Below, in pieces: positions 1-11,480 of a DNA stretch of 64,000 nucleotides. The notes under the pieces were generated by a model. The model saw nothing but the letters and a program-made list of their open reading frames with translations. It made no database searches and was not told the origin of the DNA. Numbering within the stretch: the stretch's first letter is position 1; every line of letters begins with the position of its first letter. A program made the translations under genes and the position numbers. Source of the DNA: Erigeron canadensis. Its lineage: Eukaryota > Streptophyta > Magnoliopsida > Asterales > Asteraceae. Where the stretch lies: positions 24,430,980-24,494,979 of the forward strand of contig NC_057765.1 of NCBI RefSeq assembly GCF_010389155.1. The letters are read 5' to 3'.

Positions 1-1191
1 GAAAAAGATGATGTGGAAAACGGATTAAAAATGAGATACTTATTATATTCTTGACCTGGTCTCTACATTAGCAATTGAATACTCTACTCCTAAAGGTATC
101 AGTTCATCATAACAGAGAATTGAAACAGAGACCAAATACACATTCTTCATTTTTGACCGGCTTTTCTACAATAAAGATGAATTTTAAGCCAAATCACTTC
201 CATGTCATAACAGATAACATGCTAAACATGCCTCTTATGCTTTGCTGGTTAAATATAAGCAAGGCAGGTGTATCATTTAAGGGAATTGACCCTTGAACAA
301 AGTTGCAAAGTTTGCTATTCAAGATCGGATCGGTCGAGTACCTTGGAAAGAGTACCGTCCCAGACTATTCGGGAGTATTCGGAGAGTACCCTGATCGGGA
401 TTTTTTATATATAATAATAATAACTTCTGAAATTATATGTGTTGAAATAGTCTAGAAACATAAACATAATTGTTCATGGGACCCTAGAAGTATGTTTAGA
501 AACATTAACAAAATAGTTTAATTACTTCCAAACTATTTTTGATCCATTACTCGGATATTACTTAACTCACCTCGATTTCCAACTTTGTACTAGTACACGC
601 ATTGGAATTAGAGTTTTACAACACTGCTCTTGAATTCTGTTCTTGGTTTTAAAACTCTTGAATTAGAGTTTTACAAATTAGAGTTTTACAACTTTGTACT
701 AGTAAGCGCTAGGCGCAAGCCTTGGAGCTTTTTCGTACTCAAGGTGCAGGGTGTACAGAAAGCGCGCGCTTTTGGGCCTTTTTTGTGAGCCTAGGCGCCA
801 AAAAGCGCTAAAAAGCGTGAGCTTTTTGTACAGAAGAGGATTTTTTTTTTATAGAAATAAGTAATTTTTTTCCTTAACTCTTCTTTCTCAACAAGATTGA
901 TCTCTTCTTTCTTTTTCCCCAACGAGAACAACAATCTTTTGAGAATTTCTTTTCAAATACCAAATTTGATCAAAGCCGGACTTAAACGAGTATCTTACTG
1001 ATGTTGTTTTGGTATTTTATGTGTTATAAATACTATATAAATAATTTATAAAATTTCTTCATAAGTGTGCGCCTTGTGTACGAAAAGCTCCCTGCTTTTG
1101 CGCTTCCGAAATGGACCCTATCGCTTTTGTGCGCTTATCGCTTTTTAAAACCAAGATTCTGTTTGATAATGAAGTGTTTTCACACTTGCAG
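1..1191 (+). other. MCM9 intron (left part)
   Basis: This stretch lies upstream of the first recognisable MCM9 exon and ends in an acceptor AG at 1190-1191. I found no sequence resembling the preceding MCM9 exon (Walker A/GSTSAG region), so the intron probably continues past the left edge. It holds a MITE at 642-1155. The rest is AT-rich with no recognised content. Confidence 0.6.
642..1155. mobile_element. hAT-type MITE in MCM9 intron
   Basis: A 514-bp non-coding element with inverted ends CTTGGTTTTAAAA (642) and TTTTAAAACCAAG (ending 1155). An exact 8-bp direct repeat, ATTCTGTT, lies at 634-641 and 1156-1163. An 8-bp target duplication is the hAT superfamily signature. The interior is rich in AGCGC/GGCGC words (703-835, 1060-1140), which can pair with each other. 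It ends 36 bp before the splice acceptor of the first visible MCM9 exon. No transposase is encoded. Confidence 0.75.
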
Positions 1192-3508
1192 GTGAATGGA
1201 TGCTAGAAGCTGGGGCCCTTGTCTTAGGTGACGGTGGACTTTGTTGCATTGATGAGTTTGATAGTATGAGGGAACATGATAGAGCAACTATACATGAGGC
1301 AATGGAGCAGCAAACTATCAGTGTTGCTAAGGTACCATTAGTGACTATGATCAATGTTCTATGAATTCTAAGCTATGATAAAACCGTAAATGTGTGATGT
1401 AAGTTTTTTCTAGCCTGGCCATTGTTTGGTTTTTGAATTGGTAGTTGGCTGTCATGAAACTGCTTATAGGTTTTAGCTCTTGAGTCCATGATATCCTATT
1501 TCTTTTCAGGCGGGTCTAGTAACCACTCTCAGTACAAGAACTATTGTCTTTGGTGCAACAAATCCCAAAGGCCAATATGATTCTGATCAATGTATCTTTT
1601 TTTAGAGTTCTTATATGTTGTTTTTGTATTTCTGCGATATACTGAGCGTTTTTTTCCCATTAAGATGTCTAGTGTAATGTTTTTGCACATTGTATTTCTT
1701 TAACGAACTTTAGCTATATCTGTCAATACTACGTTATCCGGACCTTTAATAAGCAGATTTGACATAGTCCTGGTTCTCTTGGACACAAAAAATCCAGACT
1801 GGGATAAAGTTGTCTCAGATCATATTCTTGATCAGGTATCAACTAGCCTACTTGATGTTCCCTGTGCTCTAGTGATCACTAGCACATGAATAAGTCCTCA
1901 CAGTGGTTCCTGTAAGCAGGCAGAACCAGAAAAAGATAATTGTCATGAAGATGATGGTAAGAAGTGGCCCCTTTCCTTGCTCCGAAGGTACAATTTTGAA
2001 AATCTATGTACCTCGGGAATACAATCTATTTGTATACTCATTATATTTATGGAAAGAAAGAAAATCTCAAAATCAACCATTTTCCAAATAATGAAAATTT
2101 CCCTCTTTTTAGTTGCCCGTATTGAAACTTTAGATTGAGATAGGTCATATCTTGTGATTTTTTTGGAGCTTTCTGGAATTTTTGTGCTCCTTAATGATGA
2201 AAAGTTTGGATCTTTTATAATGAAGCCTATTTATTTATGTAAGGAGAATGTGGCCATCTATCTGAACTAAGATGGGGCTTATGATATGACAAATTGGAGA
2301 TTGATGGAATGATGGTGTAGTTATGTTTATTTTGCAGGTATATTCACTATGTAAAAGGCTATTTTAGACCAACTCTAACTAAAGAGGCAGAAAATGTTAT
2401 TTCAAAATATTATCAACTCCAAAGAAGATCTGCAACAAAAAATGCAGGTTTTACCTTTGTTTTCAGCACTTCCTATGTTCTCTTAACTTCATATCTAATT
2501 ATTTTCCAATGCAGCAAGAACCACTGTACGAATGCTTGAGAGTTTAATTCGACTTGCTCAAGGTATGAGTTTTATCTTTGCAAAGTTTGTATTCAAGATG
2601 AAGTGTTTGTTAACGTATCAGTTCCATTTACAGCACATGCAAGATTGATGTTTAGAAATGAAGTTACTCGATTGGATGCCATCACAGCGATATTATGCAT
2701 TGAGTCATCCATGACCACATCAACTATCGTTGATAGTGTTGGGAATGCACTCCACTCAAATTTTACAGATAATCCTGATCAAGAATGTATCCTTGTCCAA
2801 TTAGGCATAGCTTTAGCCACATAACATATTGTCAGAAGTTTGACTATTTTCTGGTGATTATGCATTTTCTATTGGGCAAATTGCATAAAAGGATAGACAA
2901 TTTTGGTCAAATTTTTATTTCAGGTTCCAACTTTCTATGCCCCGGTACTTTTAGGTAACTTTCAACTTTAACAATTGGCAATGGGATCTAATCACTCCAT
3001 CAGTAACTAGTATTTGAAAGCTCTGGGTTTTCCAAAGTGTCAAACTTTGATGGTTTTTACCAAAAGTTTTGTTAGTGTTTCAAAATATCTGAAAGTTTGT
3101 TTGGGGCAAGTTGACTACCTGGAACAGAGATTTGATCGAACTTTGTTACCTTTTATAGCATTTAACACGTCTGTTTTCATACCAAAAAGATAAAAAGTCG
3201 GTGAATAAAGAAAGTTTGAATAGCAAGGCTGATGCAGTCATTTGGCAAATGCAAATTTCATTAAAAAACATACAGGGGCCAAATTGTTTATCAACTATAC
3301 AAGTCTCACCTCATATATACTCATTGGATTGATAACAGAGATGAATATTGTCAAATTGACTAAAGCTGTTGAGCACTGTAAAGGAAGACATGGATTGTAT
3401 TGGTAGTTTGTGTATTCCTTAACTCAAGCTTCAGATGCTCAGCAAGAAACTCAAATCCTTGCAAAGCTAAACAGTATTGATGAATTCCCAGATATAATTA
3501 CCATATGA
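1192..3508 (+). CDS. MCM9: MCM9-type DNA helicase, C-terminal exons (5' part outside window)
   Basis: Minichromosome-maintenance AAA+ helicase of the MCM8/MCM9 branch. In animals this branch acts with MCM8 in homologous recombination and fork repair in the nucleus; the plant role is inferred. I read eight exons: 1192-1331, 1510-1591, 1714-1835, 1920-1987, 2338-2447, 2515-2562, 2634-2786 and 3435-3508. All junctions are GT-AG and phases agree, giving 264 codons plus a partial first codon. Visible motifs are Walker [10 protein letters not shown], sensor 1 GATNPKG, arginine finger LISRFDIV, and the C-terminal MCM lid with [20 protein letters not shown]. Walker A and the N-terminal OB fold must lie to the left. 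The frame stays open past 2786 to a stop at 2822, but splicing to 3435 gives a better continuation ([15 protein letters not shown]) and ends at TGA 3506-3508. The gene looks intact and is convergent with DiT1. Confidence 0.9.
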
Positions 3509-4314
3509 ATCTGGTCAACTTGACATTAGCAATCTAATTGATGTACCAGGCAATATATTAAAGTTTGCTGTATCGTTATCTCACTAGAGCTGCACGCGTT
3601 TGTTTTGGAATAGGAGGATATGGAAATCGTGTCTATGCATTACATATTATTAATCATTGCGTCATGTACATATTAAACATGAGATAAATGTATGAGTTTC
3701 GGGTATTAATTGCATGGCGCTCTTCGTTCATAATTTTGTTGGCCTTACTAGACAAACATCCCTTGGCTTTCTTAAATATTTTGCCAATTCACTAGGGATC
3801 GGCATGTATCCTGTATGGTGAGGCCTTTGTGCCGGCGGCATCCCTGCAAGTGTAGTATCGTTTTTCAGAAACGGGAATTAAAATGTCGTGGAATTTGGAA
3901 TCCTTCAAATCCACCTGAAGATGCACGTAGGGAGTTGAATGTCGTTTACCATTCTATTGTTTGAAATCATTTTCATGCTTTGCATTTTCCTGTTTTGCTA
4001 CAAACATTTTCTCATTATTAAAGTAAAATAAAAAGATACAATAAAAGATTTATTTTCAGGGCGATACAGTTATTATGATACACTAGAATGTTCTCACAAA
4101 TCTCATGCAATCCACCAGAGCTGAACACTTTGCAGTTGTGACGAATGATGGTGGTCATGATTCGTCTCGTTTAGGAAACCTATGTATATGTAAGATTAAA
4201 TAGTTGTGTGAAATGAATTATAAGGTCAAACTATCAATAGCCCATGAGTATTACCAAGTTTCAAATATTTGTTAGCGAGGGTAATATAGTAAAATGCTCT
4301 AATATTTAGGTTTT
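3509..4314. other. MCM9 3' flank
   Basis: Sequence after the MCM9 stop. It probably begins with the 3' UTR, but no clear AATAAA near the stop decides its end. No ORF, RNA gene or repeat was recognised. Confidence 0.4.
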
Positions 4315-4456
4315 ATATAAGGATGGTGATCTGTACACCACCTGGTTTTAGCCTTACACCATCAAATATGTTTTAAAGTATTGCACAATAAAATACCTTT
4401 AAGCACATTTTAGTGTTGTAAGGTTAAATTTAGATGATGTATGGATCAAACACCTA
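4315..4456 (+). repeat. Interspersed repeat, copy 1
   Basis: Contains GGTGATCTGTACACC, then a TTACACCATCAAATATG block and an AGTGTTGTAAGG block. The same ordered blocks, diverged, occur in reverse orientation at about 16265-16411. This suggests a short MITE-like family; no target duplication was established. Confidence 0.4.
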
Positions 4457-5102
4457 AAAGTTTTAGTGTTAAAATAAAAGAGATGGTCATGTTGTTTGTT
4501 AAAGGGGTATTTTTTCCGTTTTTAAGGTCAAGATCAAGGCCAAATTATAGTCATCTTTAATCCCAATTACCGGGAACCTCAAAACCACAACATTGTAGAT
4601 ATGTTTCCTTAAAAATTTATCTTATGAAATATAAATTTATTTAGAGGCAACACCCACCATTTTTGTGAAGATAAATAAAGAAATTTTTAAACCGTCATTT
4701 CATTGGGTTACATCACCTTTTTACTATTCATATCTTATTAACTTAATATAGTTTTTAAAAACTTATTTTAATGGGGAAATCGGAGCTTTTCTTATCATAT
4801 GTATTGTTGTTTCACATGAGGATTTTCTCCCCCTTTTTCTTTTTCACGTGGTGGTAAGATATGAGAATAACATGTTACTTTTGCTCTTTTGGTCATTATC
4901 CCTACGTTTATTCTCGTAACAAAATTACGAGAATAAATTAGAATTACATCATTTGTCTGTAGCACAGTGCCGACTGAATAGTATAGTTCAGCTGGGCTAG
5001 GCAAAAGCCTGAGGCCTCTAACTAACTAAGACTTCCTGTTTTTATAGTTATTGGGCTAGTTTAAATGTAGTGTGTTTGTTTTCGCATGAAAATTTTAATT
5101 AA
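4457..5102. other. Intergenic, nothing recognised
   Basis: AT-rich DNA with short chance ORFs only. No coding similarity, RNA gene or clear repeat was seen. Confidence 0.4.
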
Positions 5103-5111
5103 GGGCTAAAA

Positions 5112-5290
5112 GGAAAATGATAAATTCTCCTAACCAAATAACCTAATAATCCTCTTAATACATTAAGACGGTGACATGTGGTATTCACTAATTCTCTTTT
5201 TTAATCTTGCCCCCTGATTTTTCCACGTGTCATCATCTCATGATTAGAATGATTATTAGGCTATTTGCTTAGAAGGATTTATTATTTCCC
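5112..5290. mobile_element. Mutator-type MITE (9-bp TSD)
   Basis: A 179-bp element whose two ends are imperfect inverted repeats of about 40 bp. The left end begins GGAAAATGATAAATTCTCC; the reverse complement of the right end begins GGGAAATAATAAATCCTTC. Both run to a shared CCTAATAATC. An exact 9-bp direct repeat, GGGCTAAAA, flanks it at 5103-5111 and 5291-5299. A 9-bp duplication with long terminal repeats fits a Mutator-like non-autonomous element. Confidence 0.7.
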
Positions 5291-5462
5291 GGGCTAAAAA
5301 GACTACATAGAGTGCTCCCTCCTAGAAAATTTACACCCCACCAATCCCCTGTTTTCAATTCTATTACAGTTTGTCGATGATGACGTAAATGATTTGACAA
5401 ACGAGGATACTCCTTTGCTAACATACGCAAAAGTAGATAAAGCTTTTTTAACTCCGTCATTC

Positions 5463-5732
5463 AGGGCCGCCTTAAGCAAAGGTTCGTCCCTAGGACTAGT
5501 CCTAATCCTCCTAAACAACCTTCTATCAAGGATTAGTCTTGAATTCACCTTTAATTTAATTATACACTCACAAAGTTTTAAAAAAGGAAAAGAAAAATAG
5601 TTTAACAACTCGTCCCTAAGGGAACGAGTGATGTATGACGAATCCAAGGACGAGTCGAGCTCTGTGGTATTTACTCCTTGATTGGAGGACAAATGGAAGA
5701 CTAGTCTTGGATGGAGGTATAAGGCAGCCTCT
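5463..5732. repeat. Short element with inverted ends
   Basis: The left end AGGGCCGCCTTA (5463) and the right end TAAGGCAGCCTCT (ending 5732) are imperfect inverted repeats. The inner parts also mirror each other around GACTAGTC words. This looks like a small DNA-transposon derivative, but no convincing target duplication was found. The 129-codon minus ORF overlapping it resembles no family and is probably chance. Confidence 0.35.
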
Positions 5733-6350
5733 TACAAGTATTTTTAACGGTTTCAAACTTGGATATCAGATGAATATTTTTGTTAGAATATTCAATTAGA
5801 AAAGGGCCCAAAAATTAATGCTGCGTAGATGGCCCTGCTGTAGCGATCAAGCTTTTTTTCATATCAGCCGGCACTGTTTGCTCTTAAATTTGTACTTTTG
5901 GAGTTTTGGGGATCAGTTTAGCCACTTCTATTCCATAATAAAACTTTACCAGATTACTAACATGCCCTTTTGGTTATCCAAGGGATACCTTATCACTTCA
6001 TTTCATTATCCTATATATGTCCGGATGTCCCTCTGTGTGTGTGGGTGTGAATTCAAGAGCAAAAGTACATAAAAACAGAGACCATAAACCAATCATCCAA
6101 ATGCCAAAAGCCTTGAAAGGATCATACTAAATTATATAAAACAATGAACAAATATATGCTCCAAAAACTAAACGATTTTGATTTCTAAATTGAGTCAATG
6201 TTACACATGGTCATCATGATTGATCCACGAAAAGGTCAAAACTCAAACAAAAAAAAATATGTGTGGCTCCCTTTGTGCTCAAAACCCTATCACGTAATGA
6301 AGGGTGTTTATCCAATGAAAAAGATATCTACGTGAAATGGAACTTGAGAA
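5733..6350. other. MCM9-DiT1 convergent intergenic region
   Basis: Lies left of the DiT1 stop codon and probably contains the DiT1 3' UTR (read on the minus strand). Nothing else was recognised. Confidence 0.4.
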
Positions 6351-9300
6351 TTAATACAATCCCAAAAACTTCCACCATGCACCCCCGACAACTGCCCAGA
6401 TCACTGCGTTAATACAAGCCATGATGAATCCGATTCTGAATACATCTGGAAGCTCTACATAACCGGCTGTTGACAAATGAGAACAAAACAAAAAAAAAGT
6501 TAGTCACAATGTACCAAAACGAGTAAACGACTTTAAAGGTTAAAACCATAAACTCACATGAATAAGCTACACATGGATCTTTTGATGTAACCTAATAGGC
6601 TAATACCAATTCTTCTTTATGAATAACTTGTTTTTAAGATTAATGCATAGACTTTTTTTGTTTTGATTTGAAACTACAAAAACCAAGGTGTATTAATTTA
6701 TGTTATGTTACTATGTTTGACCTTAATGGTCAAACTGTAATAACTGCTTTCAAGTTTCAAGGTGAAATGGGCAGGTTAGCAGATACGAGTTAAAACTAGT
6801 TGCTTTACTACGGGTCAAAACCACCAGCCGGGTCCAGGTTGACCCAGTAAAAAATTTCAGTCCATTTCCTGCAAGTAGTTAATGCCTTAGTTCTGATGAT
6901 GCAAAAAGTATAATGATAATAATGATCTTATACTTTTGAGTAAAACAAGTTAGGAGATTGCATGCATTAAACTATACTTGGGGACTCAATTCCAAATTTT
7001 ACATAAACTTTATTATTTGACCCGTTTGAGGTAAAACAAACCCGAGTCGATACATTCACTAGTAAATGGGTTGGGGACATATATTGCTTATCCGTATAAA
7101 AGAAAAGAAAAAAAAAAACATACCTCCAAAGTAAACAGCAGCTTGACCACTGCTATAGTGAGTTTGAGCACCAAATAAGTTTGTGTTGTAAGCTAAAGCA
7201 AGTGCTGCCAATACACCAGGGACCCCAGCTGCCAAATGCATAGCAAGGAATGCAGAGTATAAGGCTCCCACATGGCCCGTTTGACTAGCAAACATGTAGT
7301 GGATTAAGAAGTAAGCTCCTTGAAGAACACCAAATGCAGCGGGCCAACTCAAAGAGAAAGATTGAAGAAATTTAGCTACGCAATTAGACATCCATGTCAC
7401 TATTCCAAGGTTTGTCAATTGACCTGCCATGCCAACAAGTACTGCAAACCAAGTCAAAGTGTCCCATGCCGATTTTTCGCTTAAGCAATCGTCCCAATTG
7501 AGAACTCCTAACAACAATAGTACAGATAATCCCAACATTGCAGTAACAACACTTGGTATTCCAATAGAATCCCTGTTTACAGAATAAAACAACAAACGAA
7601 ATCGTAAATGCCATATTTAATCATTCTCTATTTTATGGGCCCTAATTATAATGGTGGATCCAGGACATACTGAATACACACTAGCATAACATAAAAACAA
7701 CATTTAAAATACACTATGCACGGCAATAACAAGGTTTTCATACACTGGCTTCTAAGGTGTCTATTTCGAGCCATTTGAGCATAGACTAGGTTAGCATCAT
7801 AGTCGTCAAAAGCGTAAGCGAACTCAAAGCGCAATTACCCCAAATGGGGCCTAGGCGAGAAGTGCACAAAAAGCGCGGACCCGAAAAAAAAGCGTAGGAG
7901 AGTATATAAAATTTCAGTGTCTCTAACAAATGATAATGAAGAAAATTTCAGCCAAGAGAGTATATAAAATAGCAGAAGAGTCTTAATGATAAAAAAAATA
8001 GAAGAAAACTTAACAAATATACAAAAACAGGTTATAATGGACACAAACCTAACGGAACGAGTCAGACATATGGGTTAAAGGTACTGCAAATGTAATTGCA
8101 GCCAAGGTTGGTTTTGTTAAAAAAATATCATACAATCACTACAACGATATACAGTATCATATCTTCTAATCATCATTTAAGAGTTAACTTTTCATGAAAA
8201 TCAAGAGAAGAAATGACATAGATATGTATTTGCAGGTAAGGTCGGTTTGATCCATTTATTAATTATGTTATCCACATACCCAACCCACTCGACCCATGGA
8301 TTTTGCCACTACTTCTATGTAGGCCAGACTATGTCGTAGTAATGTTGTCTAGTAAATGGGATGCATGTCTTCTCACATCATATAATCAGTACCCACAAAA
8401 TGAACATGTTAAAAGGTAAAAAGAAAAAAAAAAAAAAAAAAAAAAACGGAACCTACACTAGTTAACCAAGTATTACATACCCAAGAACCCATAGAGAGAC
8501 AGCAAGAAGCATGGTGCCAATCATCACCCATTCATTAGTTGTGACAGGACCCATGGCTTCAAGTCTCTTTGCAGCCATGGCAGGTGCATCTGGTGTATCT
8601 TTAGTTTCCGGAGGATAGATTTTGTACAAGATGAATGGAGTAAGTAGAAGTGAAACAAAAGCAGGTAAACTGGCAGCCTTAAACCATGAAATCCATGGAC
8701 TTGCAATGACTAAACCAAGTTCTTCGGCTAGTTTCAGACACAACAGGTTTTGTGCTGCAGCAGTCAGGAAAAGAGCACTAGAGTTTCCAGCACACTGTCA
8801 AACATCACATAATAGATTCATGAAAATCATTCCAAAAAAGATGCAATATTTGATATAACTGTTACTCTTGAAAAACAAGATTCCCTTATATTTTTCATCT
8901 TAATGGAGTTCGATACATCTGCTAATTGGTCAAACCATTAAACATTTATCATATGTTATATTGAGTCAAACTTTTCAAATATCTGGAATGCACATAGAGT
9001 GCAAATATGACAATAATCAGTCAATCACAAGTATTATATTCAGTTTTCTTGACCAGGTACTAAATTAACAGAACTCTTTGACAGTAACAAAAGTTGACCA
9101 TTTATTTTGTCAATTATGTTAATGCATCTAACCTTGCCCTCTTGCTCAACAGAAAGCCATGCATAATTCCTATAAAAAATCTACTTTAATGCCAACTGTA
9201 TACATTTCTATTTTATTAACATAATATCTTCCAAATCAATGTTCTCAACTCCAAGTCTCCAACTATCAAAGTGTCACTAAACCAGACACATAAAATAATA

Positions 9301-10576
9301 TCATACAGAAAATTAAACAAATAGGTTAACTTGAAACATATACATAGATCGGTGCAACCTCTAAAGGATGGTTAAGAAAAAAAAGGTCCTTTAAAAGTAA
9401 AAAGTAGGAAACATTTTGGCATGATACGTATCTGATACACCACTTTTTATACTTTGATTGCACCAGCTTATTTTCTGCATAAAAGTATATAGCCCCATAA
9501 TCCTTCCTACTCTTTTTAACATACAACACGTTTTCTCCTAAACTTTTCCCCTGGTTTAAAAAGCTCATTCCCCGCGGTATAAAAAGCATAACTTGTTGAA
9601 CGATCAATAGTCTCTTTTTTGCATCAATGCTTAACTTTTAGAATTCAATTTAGGCAACAAAACGTAATTATGCAATAGTACTAATAAATCTAATTCCTAC
9701 ATGGGTACATTCAGTAACATTTCATCAATAACAAATGCATAAAAAACCAAAACTAATTTAAATCAAATCACAAACACGATAACATCTAACCTGAAACTGA
9801 GACTGAATGAGATACGACCCTAGCTTTTTCGAAGAGGGGTCATTCGGTTTACTCCCAGCAGAAAGCGACAACGACTTAATAATCGGTAAAAACACACCAC
9901 CTGCTCTAGCAGTAGTACTAGGCATAGCAGGAGCAATCAAAGCCTCACTCAAAGTCAACCCATAACTCAACCCCAATGTACTTTTCCCTAACCACTTAAC
10001 AAAATACGTCGCAATTCGATCCCCTAAACCCGTTTTAACAAACCCACGAGCAAAAAAGAAAGAAATGACAATCAACCAAATAACTTCATTAGTAAAAGCA
10101 CTAAAAGCAGTAGTAAAAGTAAGCGTTTTCGTTACAATTGTCGTCGTAAGCCCCAATAAAGCCCAAGCTCCAACGGGCAATGGCGATAACACAAGACCTG
10201 CAATTGTAGATACAAAGATAGACAAAAGTTGCCAAGCTTGTGGGGTCACTTCAATTGGTCTTGGAATAGCGAAACGAACAAGCAAACCGATTGCAATCGA
10301 TAGCGATAACGGCAAAATCTTGGCACCTTGTAGTTTTTCGGGTTTTGTTGTGATTGAATTTGAGGCAGATGCTGAAAAGGGTTTGATGGGGTTTGGGGAA
10401 AGAGTCAGAAAGTTGTGTTTTTTAGTGAAAAAAAGAGGGTGGCGAGTGGTGGTGGTGGATTGCGGTGGTGATCGGAGTAAAGTTGGGAAATTGGGGGTTT
10501 TGGAAATGAAATGACGAGATCGGAGATGGAGGGAAGGTGGGTGGAAAGAAGTTGAAAAAAGGGCTGATGCTTCCAT
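6351..10576 (-). CDS. DiT1: Plastid 2-oxoglutarate/malate translocator (DiT1)
   Basis: Inner-envelope dicarboxylate antiporter of the DASS/SLC13 group. It exchanges stromal malate for cytosolic 2-oxoglutarate, supplying carbon skeletons for ammonia assimilation in photorespiration. Exons on the minus strand are 10576-9791, 8794-8481, 7572-7124 and 6466-6351. All junctions are GT-AG, phases agree, and the total is 1665 nt (554 aa plus stop), close to the roughly 570 aa usual for the family. The Ser/Thr-rich first 80 or so residues look like a transit peptide. Many hydrophobic segments follow from IPLPLSLSI-like residues onward. Family motifs seen are AIPRPIEVTPQAW, AMPSTTARAGGV, CAGNSSALFLTAAAQN, GIPSVV, LNWDDCLSEKSAWDTL, LGIVTWMS, ASQTGHVGALYSAF and a C-terminal WWKFLGLY. 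The Met at 10576 is the first that yields the transit peptide. No lesions were found. Confidence 0.95.
7805..7905. repeat. AGCGC-rich repeat in DiT1 intron 2
   Basis: Repeated AAAGCG/GGCCTAGGCG/AAAAAGCGC words resemble the interior of the MITE at 642-1155. This is probably a related or decayed copy. No inverted ends or target duplication were established. A run of 20 or more A lies further left in the same intron near 8425-8446. Confidence 0.4.
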
Positions 10577-11237
10577 TGTTGTTGAAGATTAAGGAAATGA
10601 AGGTTTTTGAGATTTTTTTGAATTGAAGAAGAAATGGGGGATTGATTTGACAGTGAAGGTGAGCGGAGAGTTCTAAGATGTACAAGAAGAAGAAAGTCCG
10701 CCACAGAAATTTTGTTTGCGGGTAATATTATGTACTGTGCTTTATTGGTTTTTCTTTTCTTTTTTCCTAATATTATTGGTCTCCCAATGAATTTTATGCG
10801 ATTAATGTTTTTGTCAATATAAAGTTAAAGGACAATTGTATATATATCCAAAAATAACATATAAATTACAAATATTCTCAACTAAAAAAATAAATTACAG
10901 ATATGTTCAATATTTTCTTTTAAATACACACATTTACCTATTTGTATCTATTTCATCAAATATATTTTATCTCTTGACCATTATTATATCCTTCTCCACC
11001 TTCTTCATTTATATATATATATCAGTCATATATATCAGTCAGAACGAGTAGATCATCATATTTTCTACATTGACATTGCTGGAAATAAAATACTTTAAGG
11101 TGGGGCCCTAAAAGGAAGAGACGAGACGAAAGGCTTCCTGAAAAAAAAAAAAGATCTTTGCCTTTTACTTTTATCCACATATTTCAAATTTCTAATGGTG
11201 TTTCTACACTTCTATTTCTATTATGAATTCTTTTACT
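10577..11237. other. DiT1 upstream region
   Basis: The 5' flank of DiT1 on the minus strand: a pyrimidine-rich leader (seen as purine-rich on the plus strand) to about 10700, then AT-rich DNA. No certain TATA box or other element was fixed. Confidence 0.35.
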
Positions 11238-11480
11238 AAAAGTAACACCCAATGCTATTTTTCACGGATTTTGTGTCCAATACTTTGACGGTGTATGGGG
11301 GAGGTTAAGATGTAGACAACCTTACCCCTACCACGACGGTGTAGAGAGACTACTTCCAGGTTCTATCTAAAGATAAAAAAGGACCTCCGACCTTCCAAGG
11401 GATAAAGATAGAACCCATGACCTCTGTCTCCAAAGGCAAAAGTGTTAACCACTTGATCAAACCTTGTTGCTTACTATCGT
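11238..11480 (-). mobile_element. SINE-like retroposon
   Basis: On the minus strand it carries a tRNA-like A box (TGATCAAGTGG, plus 11449-11459) and a B-box-like GGTTCTATCT (around 11406-11416) about 40 nt further on. It then has the GGTTGTCTACATCTTAACC tail motif common in plant SINEs. A 17-bp direct repeat, TTATGAATTCTTTTACT, lies at 11221-11237 and 11482-11498 and looks like the target duplication. There is no obvious poly-A tail, so the 3' limit is less certain. Confidence 0.6.

Noticed and set aside
703..835. GC-rich patch as a CpG-type promoter
   Set aside because: Lies inside a MITE bounded by an 8-bp target duplication, with a related patch in a DiT1 intron.
2603..2824. Open frame suggesting the MCM9 C-terminus ends at 2824
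   Set aside because: The residues after 2786 are not MCM-like. A GT donor at 2787 and an exon at 3435-3508 give an in-phase, family-like ending.
5303..5692. 129-codon minus-strand ORF
   Set aside because: Overlaps a small inverted-repeat element and the edge of a MITE; no family resemblance.
10065..10514. 149-codon plus-strand ORF
   Set aside because: It is the antisense shadow of DiT1 exon 1.
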